DNA of 39,561 nucleotides. Origin: an uncultured Chryseobacterium sp. (GTDB taxonomy: Bacteria; Bacteroidota; Bacteroidia; Flavobacteriales; Weeksellaceae). How positions within the stretch are numbered: the stretch's first letter is position 1; each line of letters starts with the position of its first letter. The stretch spans positions 1 to 39,561 of the forward strand of contig NZ_CAKZIK010000019.1 of NCBI RefSeq assembly GCF_936933875.1, given 5' to 3'. A program made the translations under genes and the position numbers. The notes under the pieces are model-generated. The model saw only the letters and a list, made by a program, of their open reading frames with translations. It had not been told where the DNA came from and did no database searches. This document shows, piece by piece, positions 7,579 to 14,862 of this stretch.

Positions 7579-9041
7579 GTAGAGGCAGAAAAATCACAAT
7601 TAATTCTGAAATAGATAAATCGCAAAAACTGTTTTTTGAAAATGTAGGTTTTTATATGTCGATTATCAATAAAGAACTTGGAAAAAAGTATTCTCCCGAA
7701 CCATTAGCAAATTTCATAAAGATTGCAGGTGGATTCGCATTTAAAACCTCTTCTTATAAAAAAAGCGGAATTCCTATCATAAGGATTTCTGATTTTAACA
7801 ACGAAAGAATTGATTTGTCTTCCTGTGTTTTTTATGATGAAGATGCATCTCTACAAAAATTTTTACTAGAAGAAGGAGATATCATTATTTGCTTGACAGG
7901 TGGAACTATTGCAAAACTTGGAATTGTTCAAGGCGGTCTTGGGAAGATTTATTTAAATCAGCGTGTCGGAAAGTTTGAAGTTCTTGATGAAAATATTTTT
8001 GAGAAAGAATATGTTTACTGGCTTGCAAAAAGTGTTGCCAATACAATAAAAAACTTGGCTTGGGGTGCTGCAATTCCCAATGTAAGTCCAAAACAGATTG
8101 AAAAAATTAAAGTTTCTATTCCTCCGAAAGACATTCAGATTGGGATTATTTCTTTTCTGAACGATTTGAAAAATGAAGATTTTAAGAGGGAATTTTATTT
8201 TGACCCTGAAATCGAAAAGCATATTTTAGATTTACACGAAAGTTCTAAAACTACCAATATTCTCTCCTATGAACTCACGCACCAACTATCCCTGATTTCC
8301 CAACTTAGGCAAGCTTTTCTTCGCGAGGCAATGCAGGGCACTTTGGTAAGCAACGAAACATCCGACGGCAAAACCGGTGCAGATTTACTGGCGGAAATAA
8401 AAGCCGAGAAAGAACAACTTCTCAAAGACAAAAAAATAAAAAAAGGGAAACAGCTTCCGCCAATTTCCGAGGGAGAAATTCCATTTGATATACCGGAAGA
8501 ATTGTCTTTTATTCGCCTTGGGGAAATTTTTAAGGTTGAAAAGGGTAAAATTGGCATTCAAAAAGCAGAGAAATCTGGAAGTATTCCACTTGTTGTGACT
8601 AGTGAAGAAAGACAATCTCACAATGAAATTCATTTTGACGGACCTAGTGTAATAATTCCTTTAGTTTCGAGCACAGGGCATGGACATGCCAGTATGAAAC
8701 GAATTCATTATCAGGAAGGCTCGTTTGCAGTTGGAAATATTTTGGGCTGTATTCAAACATACCTTCCTGCATTTTTTAATATGAAATTTTTGTTTCATTA
8801 TCTAGATACTTATAAACAAACATTCTTTGTTGAAAAAATGAAGGGAGCAGCAAATGTTTCTTTAAAACTTTCATCCATTGAAGAAACGCCGATTCCTTTG
8901 ATCAGAAAAGAGATTCAAGATAAATATGAAGAACTTATTTTGCATTTAGAAAATCTCGAAGCCTCGGTAAAAGAAAGCCAAAACTATAATGCCCAACTGC
9001 TGCAACAGGTGTTGAGAGAAGCGCTGGAAGGGAAAAATTGA
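7575..9041 (+). CDS. hsdS: Type I restriction-modification, specificity subunit (HsdS)
   Basis: A 488-residue target-recognition subunit with the usual two-half architecture. Target-recognition domain 1 covers about residues 35-200. A conserved helical spacer (about 230-310, LSLISQLRQAFLREAMQGTL and the following Lys-rich stretch) sits in the middle. Target-recognition domain 2 covers about 310-455, and a closing helix (LQQVLREALEG) repeats the spacer helix. The two TRDs are AT-rich while the central helix region is more GC-rich, as expected where TRDs are exchanged by recombination. Each half recognises one part of a bipartite sequence, which cannot be predicted from here. The start overlaps the hsdM stop (ATGA). 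Confidence 0.95.
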   Translation: MSRGRKITINSEIDKSQKLFFENVGFYMSIINKELGKKYSPEPLANFIKIAGGFAFKTSSYKKSGIPIIRISDFNNERIDLSSCVFYDEDASLQKFLLEEGDIIICLTGGTIAKLGIVQGGLGKIYLNQRVGKFEVLDENIFEKEYVYWLAKSVANTIKNLAWGAAIPNVSPKQIEKIKVSIPPKDIQIGIISFLNDLKNEDFKREFYFDPEIEKHILDLHESSKTTNILSYELTHQLSLISQLRQAFLREAMQGTLVSNETSDGKTGADLLAEIKAEKEQLLKDKKIKKGKQLPPISEGEIPFDIPEELSFIRLGEIFKVEKGKIGIQKAEKSGSIPLVVTSEERQSHNEIHFDGPSVIIPLVSSTGHGHASMKRIHYQEGSFAVGNILGCIQTYLPAFFNMKFLFHYLDTYKQTFFVEKMKGAANVSLKLSSIEETPIPLIRKEIQDKYEELILHLENLEASVKESQNYNAQLLQQVLREALEGKN

Positions 9042-9048
9042 TTTGTTT

Positions 9049-10896
9049 ATGTATACAAAAAGTTTAATATTAGGCAACTTCACCGATTATTATACCGATA
9101 AGTTTGGCGTCATTCAACCACTTGAATCATTAGATGAAGTCAACGATATTAATATTTTCATAGGAACAAATAATAGTGGGAAAAGCCGTTTTATGCGTAA
9201 ACTCATAAAAATGAGCGATTTTCTTTTTCTAAATGATTGTTTATATCAAAAATCACAAGATGAGTTAAGAAATTACAATTCTTACAGAAGTCAAGAAATT
9301 AAACTACCGAAATCACCAGACTTTAAACATTTATTTGATTTTATAAGAAGCAACCACAATCTTTTTCGATCAATTTCATATCAAAATTTAGTAACCACCA
9401 TTAGCTCGCCACAAAAAATTTACATTCCCACATTTCGTATTGCCCACAGTTTATTTACTCATAAACAGGATGAGAAAGGCTCTACTATCAGCAGAAAAAT
9501 AGAAGAGGATATTTTGAAAAATACAGTTGTGCAATATTATTCGGACTTATCAGAACATAACGCACCATATGTGGATATCTTCACTGGAATGCATTTACAT
9601 AAAGATATCCTAAATACTAGAAATGCAAAGCGGGAACGCAGAATAATGTTTCAGGAATTTGAGAATTTCATCAGTGAAAATTTCTTTAGTGGAAAGACTG
9701 TAGATATCATAGCAGAATTTGATAAAGATAGAAGTCAGCAGGGAGATAACACGCAGGAAATCATTAGTATTCATATAGAAGGTGAAAAGGAATCACGCGA
9801 CCTTTATGAGCTTGGAGATGGCATACAGGCGTTGATTATATTATTGTACAAAATATTTATGGCAGAAGAGAATACTTTCGTATTTATTGATGAACCTGAG
9901 ATTAACCTTCATCCGGGGATGCAAAGACTCTTTTTGAATCAAATCATAAATAACCCGGTTTTAAAGCAAAAAAACCTACGTTATTTTATTAGTACACACT
10001 CAAACCACTTTTTGGACCTTACCCTTGAATATGATAAAGTTTCAATCTATTCTTTTTCCTCACGAGTTGAGGAAGATCAAACCAAAAAATTAATTGTCCG
10101 CAATGTTAATCGTGGCGACAATAAATTGTTGAAAGATCTTGGTGTAAATAATTCCTCCGTTTTTATGGCGAACTGCAGTATATGGGTTGAGGGCATTTCA
10201 GACAGAAACTACATAAAAGCTTTTCTAAAATCATATTGTAATTATTTTGGAGAACAATATCCAAGAGAGGACATTGATTTTGTTTTTTTTGAGTATGCTG
10301 GAAGTAATGTGGATCATTACTTTTTTACCGATAATGTAGATGAAGAAAAGCAAAGAGATCTTATGGCTACTGATATTAAAGCTCTCGCTCTTTCCAACCG
10401 TATTTTCTTGTTAGCAGATAGCGATGATGCGCAAGTAGGATCGGCAAAACATCGTAGGTTAAAACAACTATTAGATGCGGAGTCAGATAATTTTATTCCT
10501 ACAATTCTACATAGATATCGCGAAATAGAAAACCTCTTGACCACAGAAGTTTGGAAAATTACTTTGATACGTTTCTGTAATAAAAAAATTGTAGAAAAAC
10601 TTGGGAAAGATGTTGTGCAACAAAAAATTGATGAAGCTCTAGATAAAATAGATGTGAAGACATATCGGAAAAAATACATTGGAGAAATGCTTAATGATTT
10701 ACGTGATATTATTGGAAAGGATAGAAAAACTTTCATTTTAAATGAATCTGAATATGAAAAGTCCGGCACTTTAAAAAATAAAAGGTCTTTAAGTGAATTT
10801 CTACTTAGTGAAAATATTTCTTGGGAAGTATATCGCCAAAACAGCGATATCGTAAAACTTACTGAAGATATTTACAAGTTTATAACCGCCAAATAA
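9049..10896 (+). CDS. OLD/PARIS-like ATPase with TOPRIM-type nuclease domain
   Basis: About 615 residues. The N-terminal ABC-type ATPase has Walker A GTNNSGKS at 39-46, a signature-like LGDGIQAL, Walker B FVFIDEPEINLHP (Asp281-Glu282) and a switch histidine in STHSNHF. The C-terminal part looks like a TOPRIM fold: the acidic residue Glu381 in WVEGISDRNY and the metal-binding pair Asp457/Asp459 in LLADSDDA. Such ATPase-TOPRIM proteins include OLD nucleases and fused PARIS-type (AriA-AriB) anti-phage proteins; the segment YREIENLL recalls the DUF4435 part of the latter. I chose ATG at 9049 over an in-frame TTG at 9043. The gene begins just after hsdS and its stop directly precedes the next ATG, so it is in the RM operon. 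ATPase plus TOPRIM is well supported; the subfamily is open. Confidence 0.82.
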   Translation: MYTKSLILGNFTDYYTDKFGVIQPLESLDEVNDINIFIGTNNSGKSRFMRKLIKMSDFLFLNDCLYQKSQDELRNYNSYRSQEIKLPKSPDFKHLFDFIRSNHNLFRSISYQNLVTTISSPQKIYIPTFRIAHSLFTHKQDEKGSTISRKIEEDILKNTVVQYYSDLSEHNAPYVDIFTGMHLHKDILNTRNAKRERRIMFQEFENFISENFFSGKTVDIIAEFDKDRSQQGDNTQEIISIHIEGEKESRDLYELGDGIQALIILLYKIFMAEENTFVFIDEPEINLHPGMQRLFLNQIINNPVLKQKNLRYFISTHSNHFLDLTLEYDKVSIYSFSSRVEEDQTKKLIVRNVNRGDNKLLKDLGVNNSSVFMANCSIWVEGISDRNYIKAFLKSYCNYFGEQYPREDIDFVFFEYAGSNVDHYFFTDNVDEEKQRDLMATDIKALALSNRIFLLADSDDAQVGSAKHRRLKQLLDAESDNFIPTILHRYREIENLLTTEVWKITLIRFCNKKIVEKLGKDVVQQKIDEALDKIDVKTYRKKYIGEMLNDLRDIIGKDRKTFILNESEYEKSGTLKNKRSLSEFLLSENISWEVYRQNSDIVKLTEDIYKFITAK

Positions 10897-11241
10897 ATGA
10901 AGTACCAACTTAAAAAGGAGAATTCTAACGTTCCCTCCGAAAAACTCTGGCTAAAAATCTGCGGTAGTCTTGTAGATAAGACAGAAATATTTTCACTTAC
11001 AGGAAAAATTTATCACCTCATGGATGTTTCTTATGATGAGATTATTTATTCGTCTCCTACAAGAAATAACGGCGAGCCTGAAAGGATTTTGAGAGAAGAT
11101 TGTATAACATTTCTAGAAATATTGAAGCAGCAGGATACTTTCAGTACCGCTTCAATAAGAGAACTGTTGCCAAGTGCAATTTATAGAAAAAGGTCGCCGC
11201 TTTTTGCTTTCTTAATTGCAGCAGGATTAATGTCAGAATAA
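10897..11241 (+). CDS. Unrecognised 114-residue protein following the ATPase-TOPRIM gene
   Basis: I do not recognise this family. The start codon immediately follows the stop of the ATPase-TOPRIM gene, which implies translational coupling and probably a shared function. The protein is soluble. A middle segment (about 38-58, KIYHLMDVSYDEIIYSSPTR) looks beta-rich. The C-terminal 45 residues look helical (FLEILKQQDTFSTASIRELL and SPLFAFLIAAGLMSE), somewhat like a small winged-helix. It closes the RM operon: a new promoter for the next unit lies 28 bases downstream. It could be a regulator, an inhibitor or a partner of the ATPase, comparable to the second genes of two-gene OLD systems such as Gabija, but it lacks UvrD-helicase features, so it is not GajB. 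Confidence 0.7.
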   Translation: MKYQLKKENSNVPSEKLWLKICGSLVDKTEIFSLTGKIYHLMDVSYDEIIYSSPTRNNGEPERILREDCITFLEILKQQDTFSTASIRELLPSAIYRKRSPLFAFLIAAGLMSE

Positions 11242-11268
11242 CCTATTTCTTGTTTTGAATTTTATTGC

Positions 11269-11276
11269 TATTTTTG
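11269..11276 (+). promoter_or_regulatory. Putative -7 element of the TAC operon
   Basis: TATTTTTG matches TAnnTTTG exactly. A TTG at 11250-11252 lies upstream with a short 16-base spacing. The expected transcription start falls on the first bases of the palindrome at 11282. Confidence 0.5.
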
Positions 11277-11281
11277 TTCAT

Positions 11282-11303
11282 AAATTAACATATATGTTAA
11301 TTT
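11282..11303. promoter_or_regulatory. Perfect 22-bp palindrome, putative autorepression operator
   Basis: The left arm AAATTAACATA is followed directly by its exact complement. It covers the predicted transcription start and ends 20 bases before the toxin start codon. This is the usual place and form of an operator bound by a dimeric XRE antitoxin. Confidence 0.65.
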
Positions 11304-11323
11304 TTTTTGTTTTTTAAATTTAT

Positions 11324-11845
11324 ATGAGTAACTTTGCACTAGAAATTTTTGATGACGAAAGTCCAAAATGTCAGTTTTACACAGTAAAACTGGATGGTGA
11401 AGAACTCTCAGAAACCGATAAATTTTTTGAGAAACATTATGAAACAGATAGGTTAAAACCATACGTTCAGCAATTATCGGTATTTATTTCAGATACCATT
11501 GGAACAAAAAGAGGAGCGATCAATGATTTTTTTAGGGAAGAACGAAAAGCTCAGGCGTTGCCACCGCCTGCAAAAATTGAAATTGAGGAAGTAGATTTTG
11601 GAGAAGATTTCCCGCTACGTTTGTATTGTATGCGCCTATCATCTTCCTGTGTTATATTGTTTAACGGCGGCGAAAAAACAAGTTGGGCGGCTCAGGATGG
11701 AGAAACGAAAGTAGCTTTCAGAGAGGCAAATCACTACGCTGATAAAATACAGATGGCCTTAAATAACGGAGATATTAAACTCTGCGCAAAAAAGAGAGAA
11801 ATTCTTGATACAACTACAGAAAAACCTTACACCGAATTATTCTAA
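11324..11845 (+). CDS. RelE/HigB-like toxin candidate
   Basis: A 173-residue protein. Its C-terminal half carries the RelE/HigB-type core beta-strand pattern, LRLYCMR then CVILFNGGEKTS (about 98-120), followed by a closing helix (REANHYADKIQMAL). The N-terminal 90 residues are helical and longer than in minimal RelE toxins. RelE-fold toxins are usually ribosome-dependent mRNA nucleases. The gene is first in a three-gene unit with an XRE gene starting right after its stop, the toxin-first order typical of HigBA. The residues seen support fold assignment only; catalytic residues in this superfamily vary, so activity is inferred. Confidence 0.7.
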   Translation: MSNFALEIFDDESPKCQFYTVKLDGEELSETDKFFEKHYETDRLKPYVQQLSVFISDTIGTKRGAINDFFREERKAQALPPPAKIEIEEVDFGEDFPLRLYCMRLSSSCVILFNGGEKTSWAAQDGETKVAFREANHYADKIQMALNNGDIKLCAKKREILDTTTEKPYTELF

Positions 11846-12235
11846 ATGAAAAGCAAAATTTTTAAAAAGATTTTAGACGAAACACCATTGGAAACTAAAA
11901 TCTTTGTGGAAAAATATTCCGATCTAATTATCCGGATCAATCAGATTCTTAGAGATAAGGGAATTTCTCAAAAAGAACTTGCTGAAGGAATGGATAAAAA
12001 ACCTGCGGAAATCAGCCGATGGCTTAGCGGAAATCAAAACATTACCCTAAAAAGCATTGCCAAACTGGAAGCAGAATTGGGAGAGCCTATTATTGAAATT
12101 CCGGTGAAGCGTTTTTCTGCGTGCTTTAAAGACGAATGGGAAAAACTTGAAGTAAGTTTCACCGTTGAACGACGTAAAGAAACTTATTCTAAAGATACAC
12201 AATGGTTAAATGAGGAAAAAGTAAGATATGCCTAA
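11846..12235 (+). CDS. XRE-family antitoxin with C-terminal tail
   Basis: A 129-residue protein. An XRE helix-turn-helix domain spans about residues 28-82 (ILRDKGISQKELAEGMDKK, then EISRWLSGNQNITLKSIAKL). The C-terminal 45 residues are outside the HTH. They are charged with scattered aromatics (Phe90, Phe94, Trp98, Phe105, Tyr114, Trp120, Tyr128). In toxin-antitoxin-chaperone systems such a tail (chaperone-addiction region) makes the antitoxin depend on a SecB-like chaperone. It starts directly after the toxin stop and overlaps the third gene by eight bases. It likely binds the 22-bp palindrome upstream and neutralises the toxin. Confidence 0.85.
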   Translation: MKSKIFKKILDETPLETKIFVEKYSDLIIRINQILRDKGISQKELAEGMDKKPAEISRWLSGNQNITLKSIAKLEAELGEPIIEIPVKRFSACFKDEWEKLEVSFTVERRKETYSKDTQWLNEEKVRYA

Positions 12236-12656
12236 CCCTTTTGATGCTGAAAAATTGGCTTTAGAGTCGTTTAAAATTATCAGCGAAAATATTTTTGTAC
12301 CCGAATTTTTTGATGAAAGTCTAATTAAAGAATTTGGTTCTACAAACCAGCTCAGTATTTCTTTCAATCTGGAGCAGAAGTTGATCAGGGCGGAATTTGA
12401 TTTTGAAATTTTAACCAAATCTGAATCTTCAGAAGAAGCCAAAGCCAATTACAAATTTGTTCTTATCTACAGTTGTTCAAATCTGGAGGAACTTGCGCAC
12501 GCTGATGGGGAGGAGCTTAAGGTGAATTCACAGTTAGGTTTTGCAATCTCTGCCATTTCCTATTCAACCATTAGAGGAATATTACTGATAAAACTTAGCG
12601 AGACGGTATTTCAGGATTTTATTTTGCCAATTATAAAACCTAATCTCCCAAATTAG
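12228..12656 (+). CDS. SecB-like chaperone candidate of a TAC system
   Basis: A 142-residue acidic protein that overlaps the antitoxin gene by eight bases. It resembles SecB-like proteins in length, in its alternating hydrophobic beta-strands (LSISFNLEQKLIRAEFDFEIL and YKFVLIYSCSN) and in the end region (FAISAISYSTIRGILLI, then ILPIIKPNLPN). That end recalls the SecB C-terminal helix and the proline-rich closing strand. Third place after a RelE-like toxin and an XRE antitoxin is where TAC chaperones such as mycobacterial Rv1957 are found. The match is by pattern only, so a structure comparison would decide. An alternative is an unrelated third antitoxin component. Confidence 0.6.
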   Translation: MPNPFDAEKLALESFKIISENIFVPEFFDESLIKEFGSTNQLSISFNLEQKLIRAEFDFEILTKSESSEEAKANYKFVLIYSCSNLEELAHADGEELKVNSQLGFAISAISYSTIRGILLIKLSETVFQDFILPIIKPNLPN

Positions 12657-12667
12657 TTCATACAAAA

Positions 12668-12686
12668 AGAGCAGCCTCGCTGCTCT
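12668..12686. terminator. Hairpin after the TAC operon
   Basis: An 8-bp stem AGAGCAGC with loop CTC and its exact complement, starting 12 bases after the SecB-like stop codon. There is no clean T-run after it on the plus strand, so termination strength is uncertain. It also lies just beyond the minus-strand relic at 12700. Confidence 0.5.
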
Positions 12687-12699
12687 CTTACTTGCTGTT

Positions 12700-13076
12700 T
12701 TACTTCTTCCTTTTCCATGGCGCATTTTTCTTCCAGTCTCCCGCTATAATGCAGCCAAAAGAGAGTACTTCATCAAGGATTTCACCAAGACCGTATTCTT
12801 CTATTTGGCAACGTGCGGAAGAGGCATTTTTGTAGGCAGCTCGGCAATTCCGAAACGTCGATTTCGTTCGAGAATAATCGTACGTCCAAACCTTCGGCTT
12901 CTTCGTGGAAAAAGTCTTCAATCGCGCGTTTTAAGATTACGATATCTGACTGCAGATGCTTTTCCAGTTCTTCTGCCGGATCGTAGCCGTTTTCTACCAT
13001 TGTTTCTAAAACTTCGTATCTGTTCTACTCAAAAAAAGATTTTGCCTTATCCTGAAAAGCTTTATTCAGTGCTCCT
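12700..13076 (-). pseudogene. Broken minus-strand gene of unknown family
   Basis: Translation of the minus strand gives a protein-like stretch broken by a TAG codon near 13028 and a later frameshift near 12850. Around the stop the same frame continues: LNKAFQDKAKSFFE, stop, NRYEVLETMVENGYDPAEE, then a long helical segment (KHLQSDIVILKRAIEDFFHE). After the frameshift the sequence ends with a lysine-rich tail. I do not recognise the family. The helical, acidic character looks like genuine coding sequence rather than chance. It lies next to an IS982 fragment and is probably a casualty of the same rearrangement. Confidence 0.5.
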
Positions 13077-13178
13077 TCCGACCAGTAAAAGCACCGCCAA
13101 AAGCGATGCCCTTGAAAACTATATTTCGTCGGCCAACCTATGCCTGGCAGGTTGCTCCTCAGCTGAGCCTGATTCCGT

Positions 13179-13400
13179 TCTAAATAACTGTAGTTCAGAG
13201 TTAATAGACATATATTCTGCGGTGAGGTTGAGTGCCACAAGTTCCAAATCAGACATTTTTGGAAGCCTAATTTGCTTACTTGCAGTAATATATTTACAGG
13301 TGTGTGTCAATTCTTTTAAAATAATTTTGTAGTTTTGAATAAGATTGTTCACATATTTAATGAGTTGGTAATCAATTAAATATACGGTTTTTTTAATCAA
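13179..13400 (-). pseudogene. IS982-family transposase, N-terminal fragment
   Basis: The segment translating to NNLIQNYKIILKELTHTCKY and then the conserved LPKMSDLELVALNLTAEYMS and INSELQLFR resembles the first 60 residues of IS982-family transposases of flavobacteria. Similarity stops abruptly after QLFR at about 13179, where unrelated sequence begins, so more than three quarters of the transposase is missing. No terminal inverted repeat could be recognised. The in-frame extension upstream of about 13355 is probably not part of the original protein. Confidence 0.6.
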
Positions 13401-13554
13401 ATGGACAATCTTTTTTCTTTTTTAATTCCTAAATGCACAACAGCTTTATAATTATAAATTATGTACTACTTTAGTACACCTCAATACTCTAAAACTATCA
13501 TTAATAAAAGAAATTGCACTTTTTGTATCGGAAAGTAGACATTGAGAATCCTTA

Positions 13555-14862
13555 TTATTTAGACTTCATGGCATTTCCATAAACTTCCAGGGCTCTGTTT
13601 CTTGCAAAAGTATGGTCAACCATTGGTTTCGCATAACGGTTAGTGTTCAGTTCGGGAATCCATTTTTTGGTGTAGGTGAAGTTGGGATCAAATTTTTTCT
13701 GCTGTTCCATAGGATTAAAAATCCTGAAATAGGGTGCCGCATCACAACCACTTCCTGCGCTCCATTGCCAATTTCCGTTATTGGCAGAAAGGTCGAAATC
13801 CATTAATTTTTGGGCAAAATAAGCCTCACCAATTCGCCAGTCAATCAGCAAGTGCTTGGTAAGGAAACTCGCGCAAACCATTCTTACTCTGTTATGCATA
13901 AATCCGGTGGCGTTCAGTTCGCGCATTCCTGCATCTACCATTGGAAATCCGGTGTTTCCGGTTTTCCATTTTTCAAAATCGTCTTCGTTGTTCAGCCATT
14001 TTATTTCGTCGTATTGTGCCTTGAAAGCACTATTTACAACGCGCGGAAAATGATACAGAATCTGCATAAAAAATTCGCGCCAAATGAGTTCCTTCAAATA
14101 CACAGCATCGGGCAGAGCAACGGCTTTAGCAACTAATTTGCGAACAGAAACCGTCCCAAAACGAAGATGAACGCCCATTTTTGAAGTTTCCAAAAACGGA
14201 AAGTTTCTCGTTTCGCCGTAATGTTCTAAAATTTTACTATCCACTTCAGGAGCAGAAAAGGTATAATCAGTTTTTTGGAACCCTAATGCTTCAATACTAA
14301 TTTTATCCTGCTGAAAACCAACAAGTTGTTCCAAATAATTTTCGGAGGGAAATGACTTAATTTGTTCGGTGGTAAAACGCAATAGCCACTGTTTGGAATA
14401 AGGCGTGTAAACCGTGTAAGGCGTTCCGTCGGCTTTCAGAATTTCATCTTTTTGAAAAATCACTTGGTCTTTACAACTGTAGAACTTAATGCCTTTCTCT
14501 TTCAAAAATTGCCTGATTTCTTCATCTCTCTTTATCGCATAAGGTTCGTAGTCTTCGTTGCAATAAAAACTTTCAACAGCATATTCATACACCAATTCTT
14601 TAAATATTTCCAATGGTATGCCAAACAATATTTTGATGGATTTTCCCTGTTTTGAAAGATATTCATTTAAAAGTTGCAATGCCTGAACAATAAAGTCCAA
14701 ACGCTTATCGCTCTTGTCTTCAAGTTGGTTCAGGATTTCCGTATCAAAAATAAAGATAGGCAAAACTTTTGAACCCCTTTTCAAAGCCTCAAAGAGACCG
14801 TGGTTGTCTTTCAGGCGCAAATCTCTGCGGAACCAAAAAATATTGATTTTTTCTGTCATCAT
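13555..14862 (-). CDS. Cryptochrome/DNA photolyase family protein
   Basis: A 435-residue flavoprotein of the photolyase family, which uses blue light to split UV-induced pyrimidine dimers. The N-terminal Rossmann-like antenna domain begins INIFWFRRDLRLKDNHGL. The C-terminal FAD domain shows WREFFMQILYHFPR, the conserved AGMRELNATGFMHNRVRMV and NNGNWQWSAGSGCDAAPYFR, and then FNPMEQQKKFDP. This pattern suits class I CPD photolyases, whose usual length is 430-480; a cryptochrome role cannot be excluded. The start codon is at the end of the TonB-receptor gene, so the two are translationally coupled. Being next to carotenoid genes, it fits a light-protection locus. Confidence 0.93.
   Translation of the reverse strand: MMTEKINIFWFRRDLRLKDNHGLFEALKRGSKVLPIFIFDTEILNQLEDKSDKRLDFIVQALQLLNEYLSKQGKSIKILFGIPLEIFKELVYEYAVESFYCNEDYEPYAIKRDEEIRQFLKEKGIKFYSCKDQVIFQKDEILKADGTPYTVYTPYSKQWLLRFTTEQIKSFPSENYLEQLVGFQQDKISIEALGFQKTDYTFSAPEVDSKILEHYGETRNFPFLETSKMGVHLRFGTVSVRKLVAKAVALPDAVYLKELIWREFFMQILYHFPRVVNSAFKAQYDEIKWLNNEDDFEKWKTGNTGFPMVDAGMRELNATGFMHNRVRMVCASFLTKHLLIDWRIGEAYFAQKLMDFDLSANNGNWQWSAGSGCDAAPYFRIFNPMEQQKKFDPNFTYTKKWIPELNTNRYAKPMVDHTFARNRALEVYGNAMKSK

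Noticed and set aside
10317..10769. 150-residue open frame antisense to the ATPase-TOPRIM gene
   Set aside because: Ser/Phe-rich shadow of a well-supported gene.
9049..11241. Gabija system (GajA/GajB)
   Set aside because: The second protein has 114 residues and no helicase motifs, so it cannot be GajB.
12805..13332. 175-residue plus-strand open frame
   Set aside because: Composition is Arg/Leu/Ser-rich as in shadow frames, and it runs antisense to the IS982 fragment and the broken gene.
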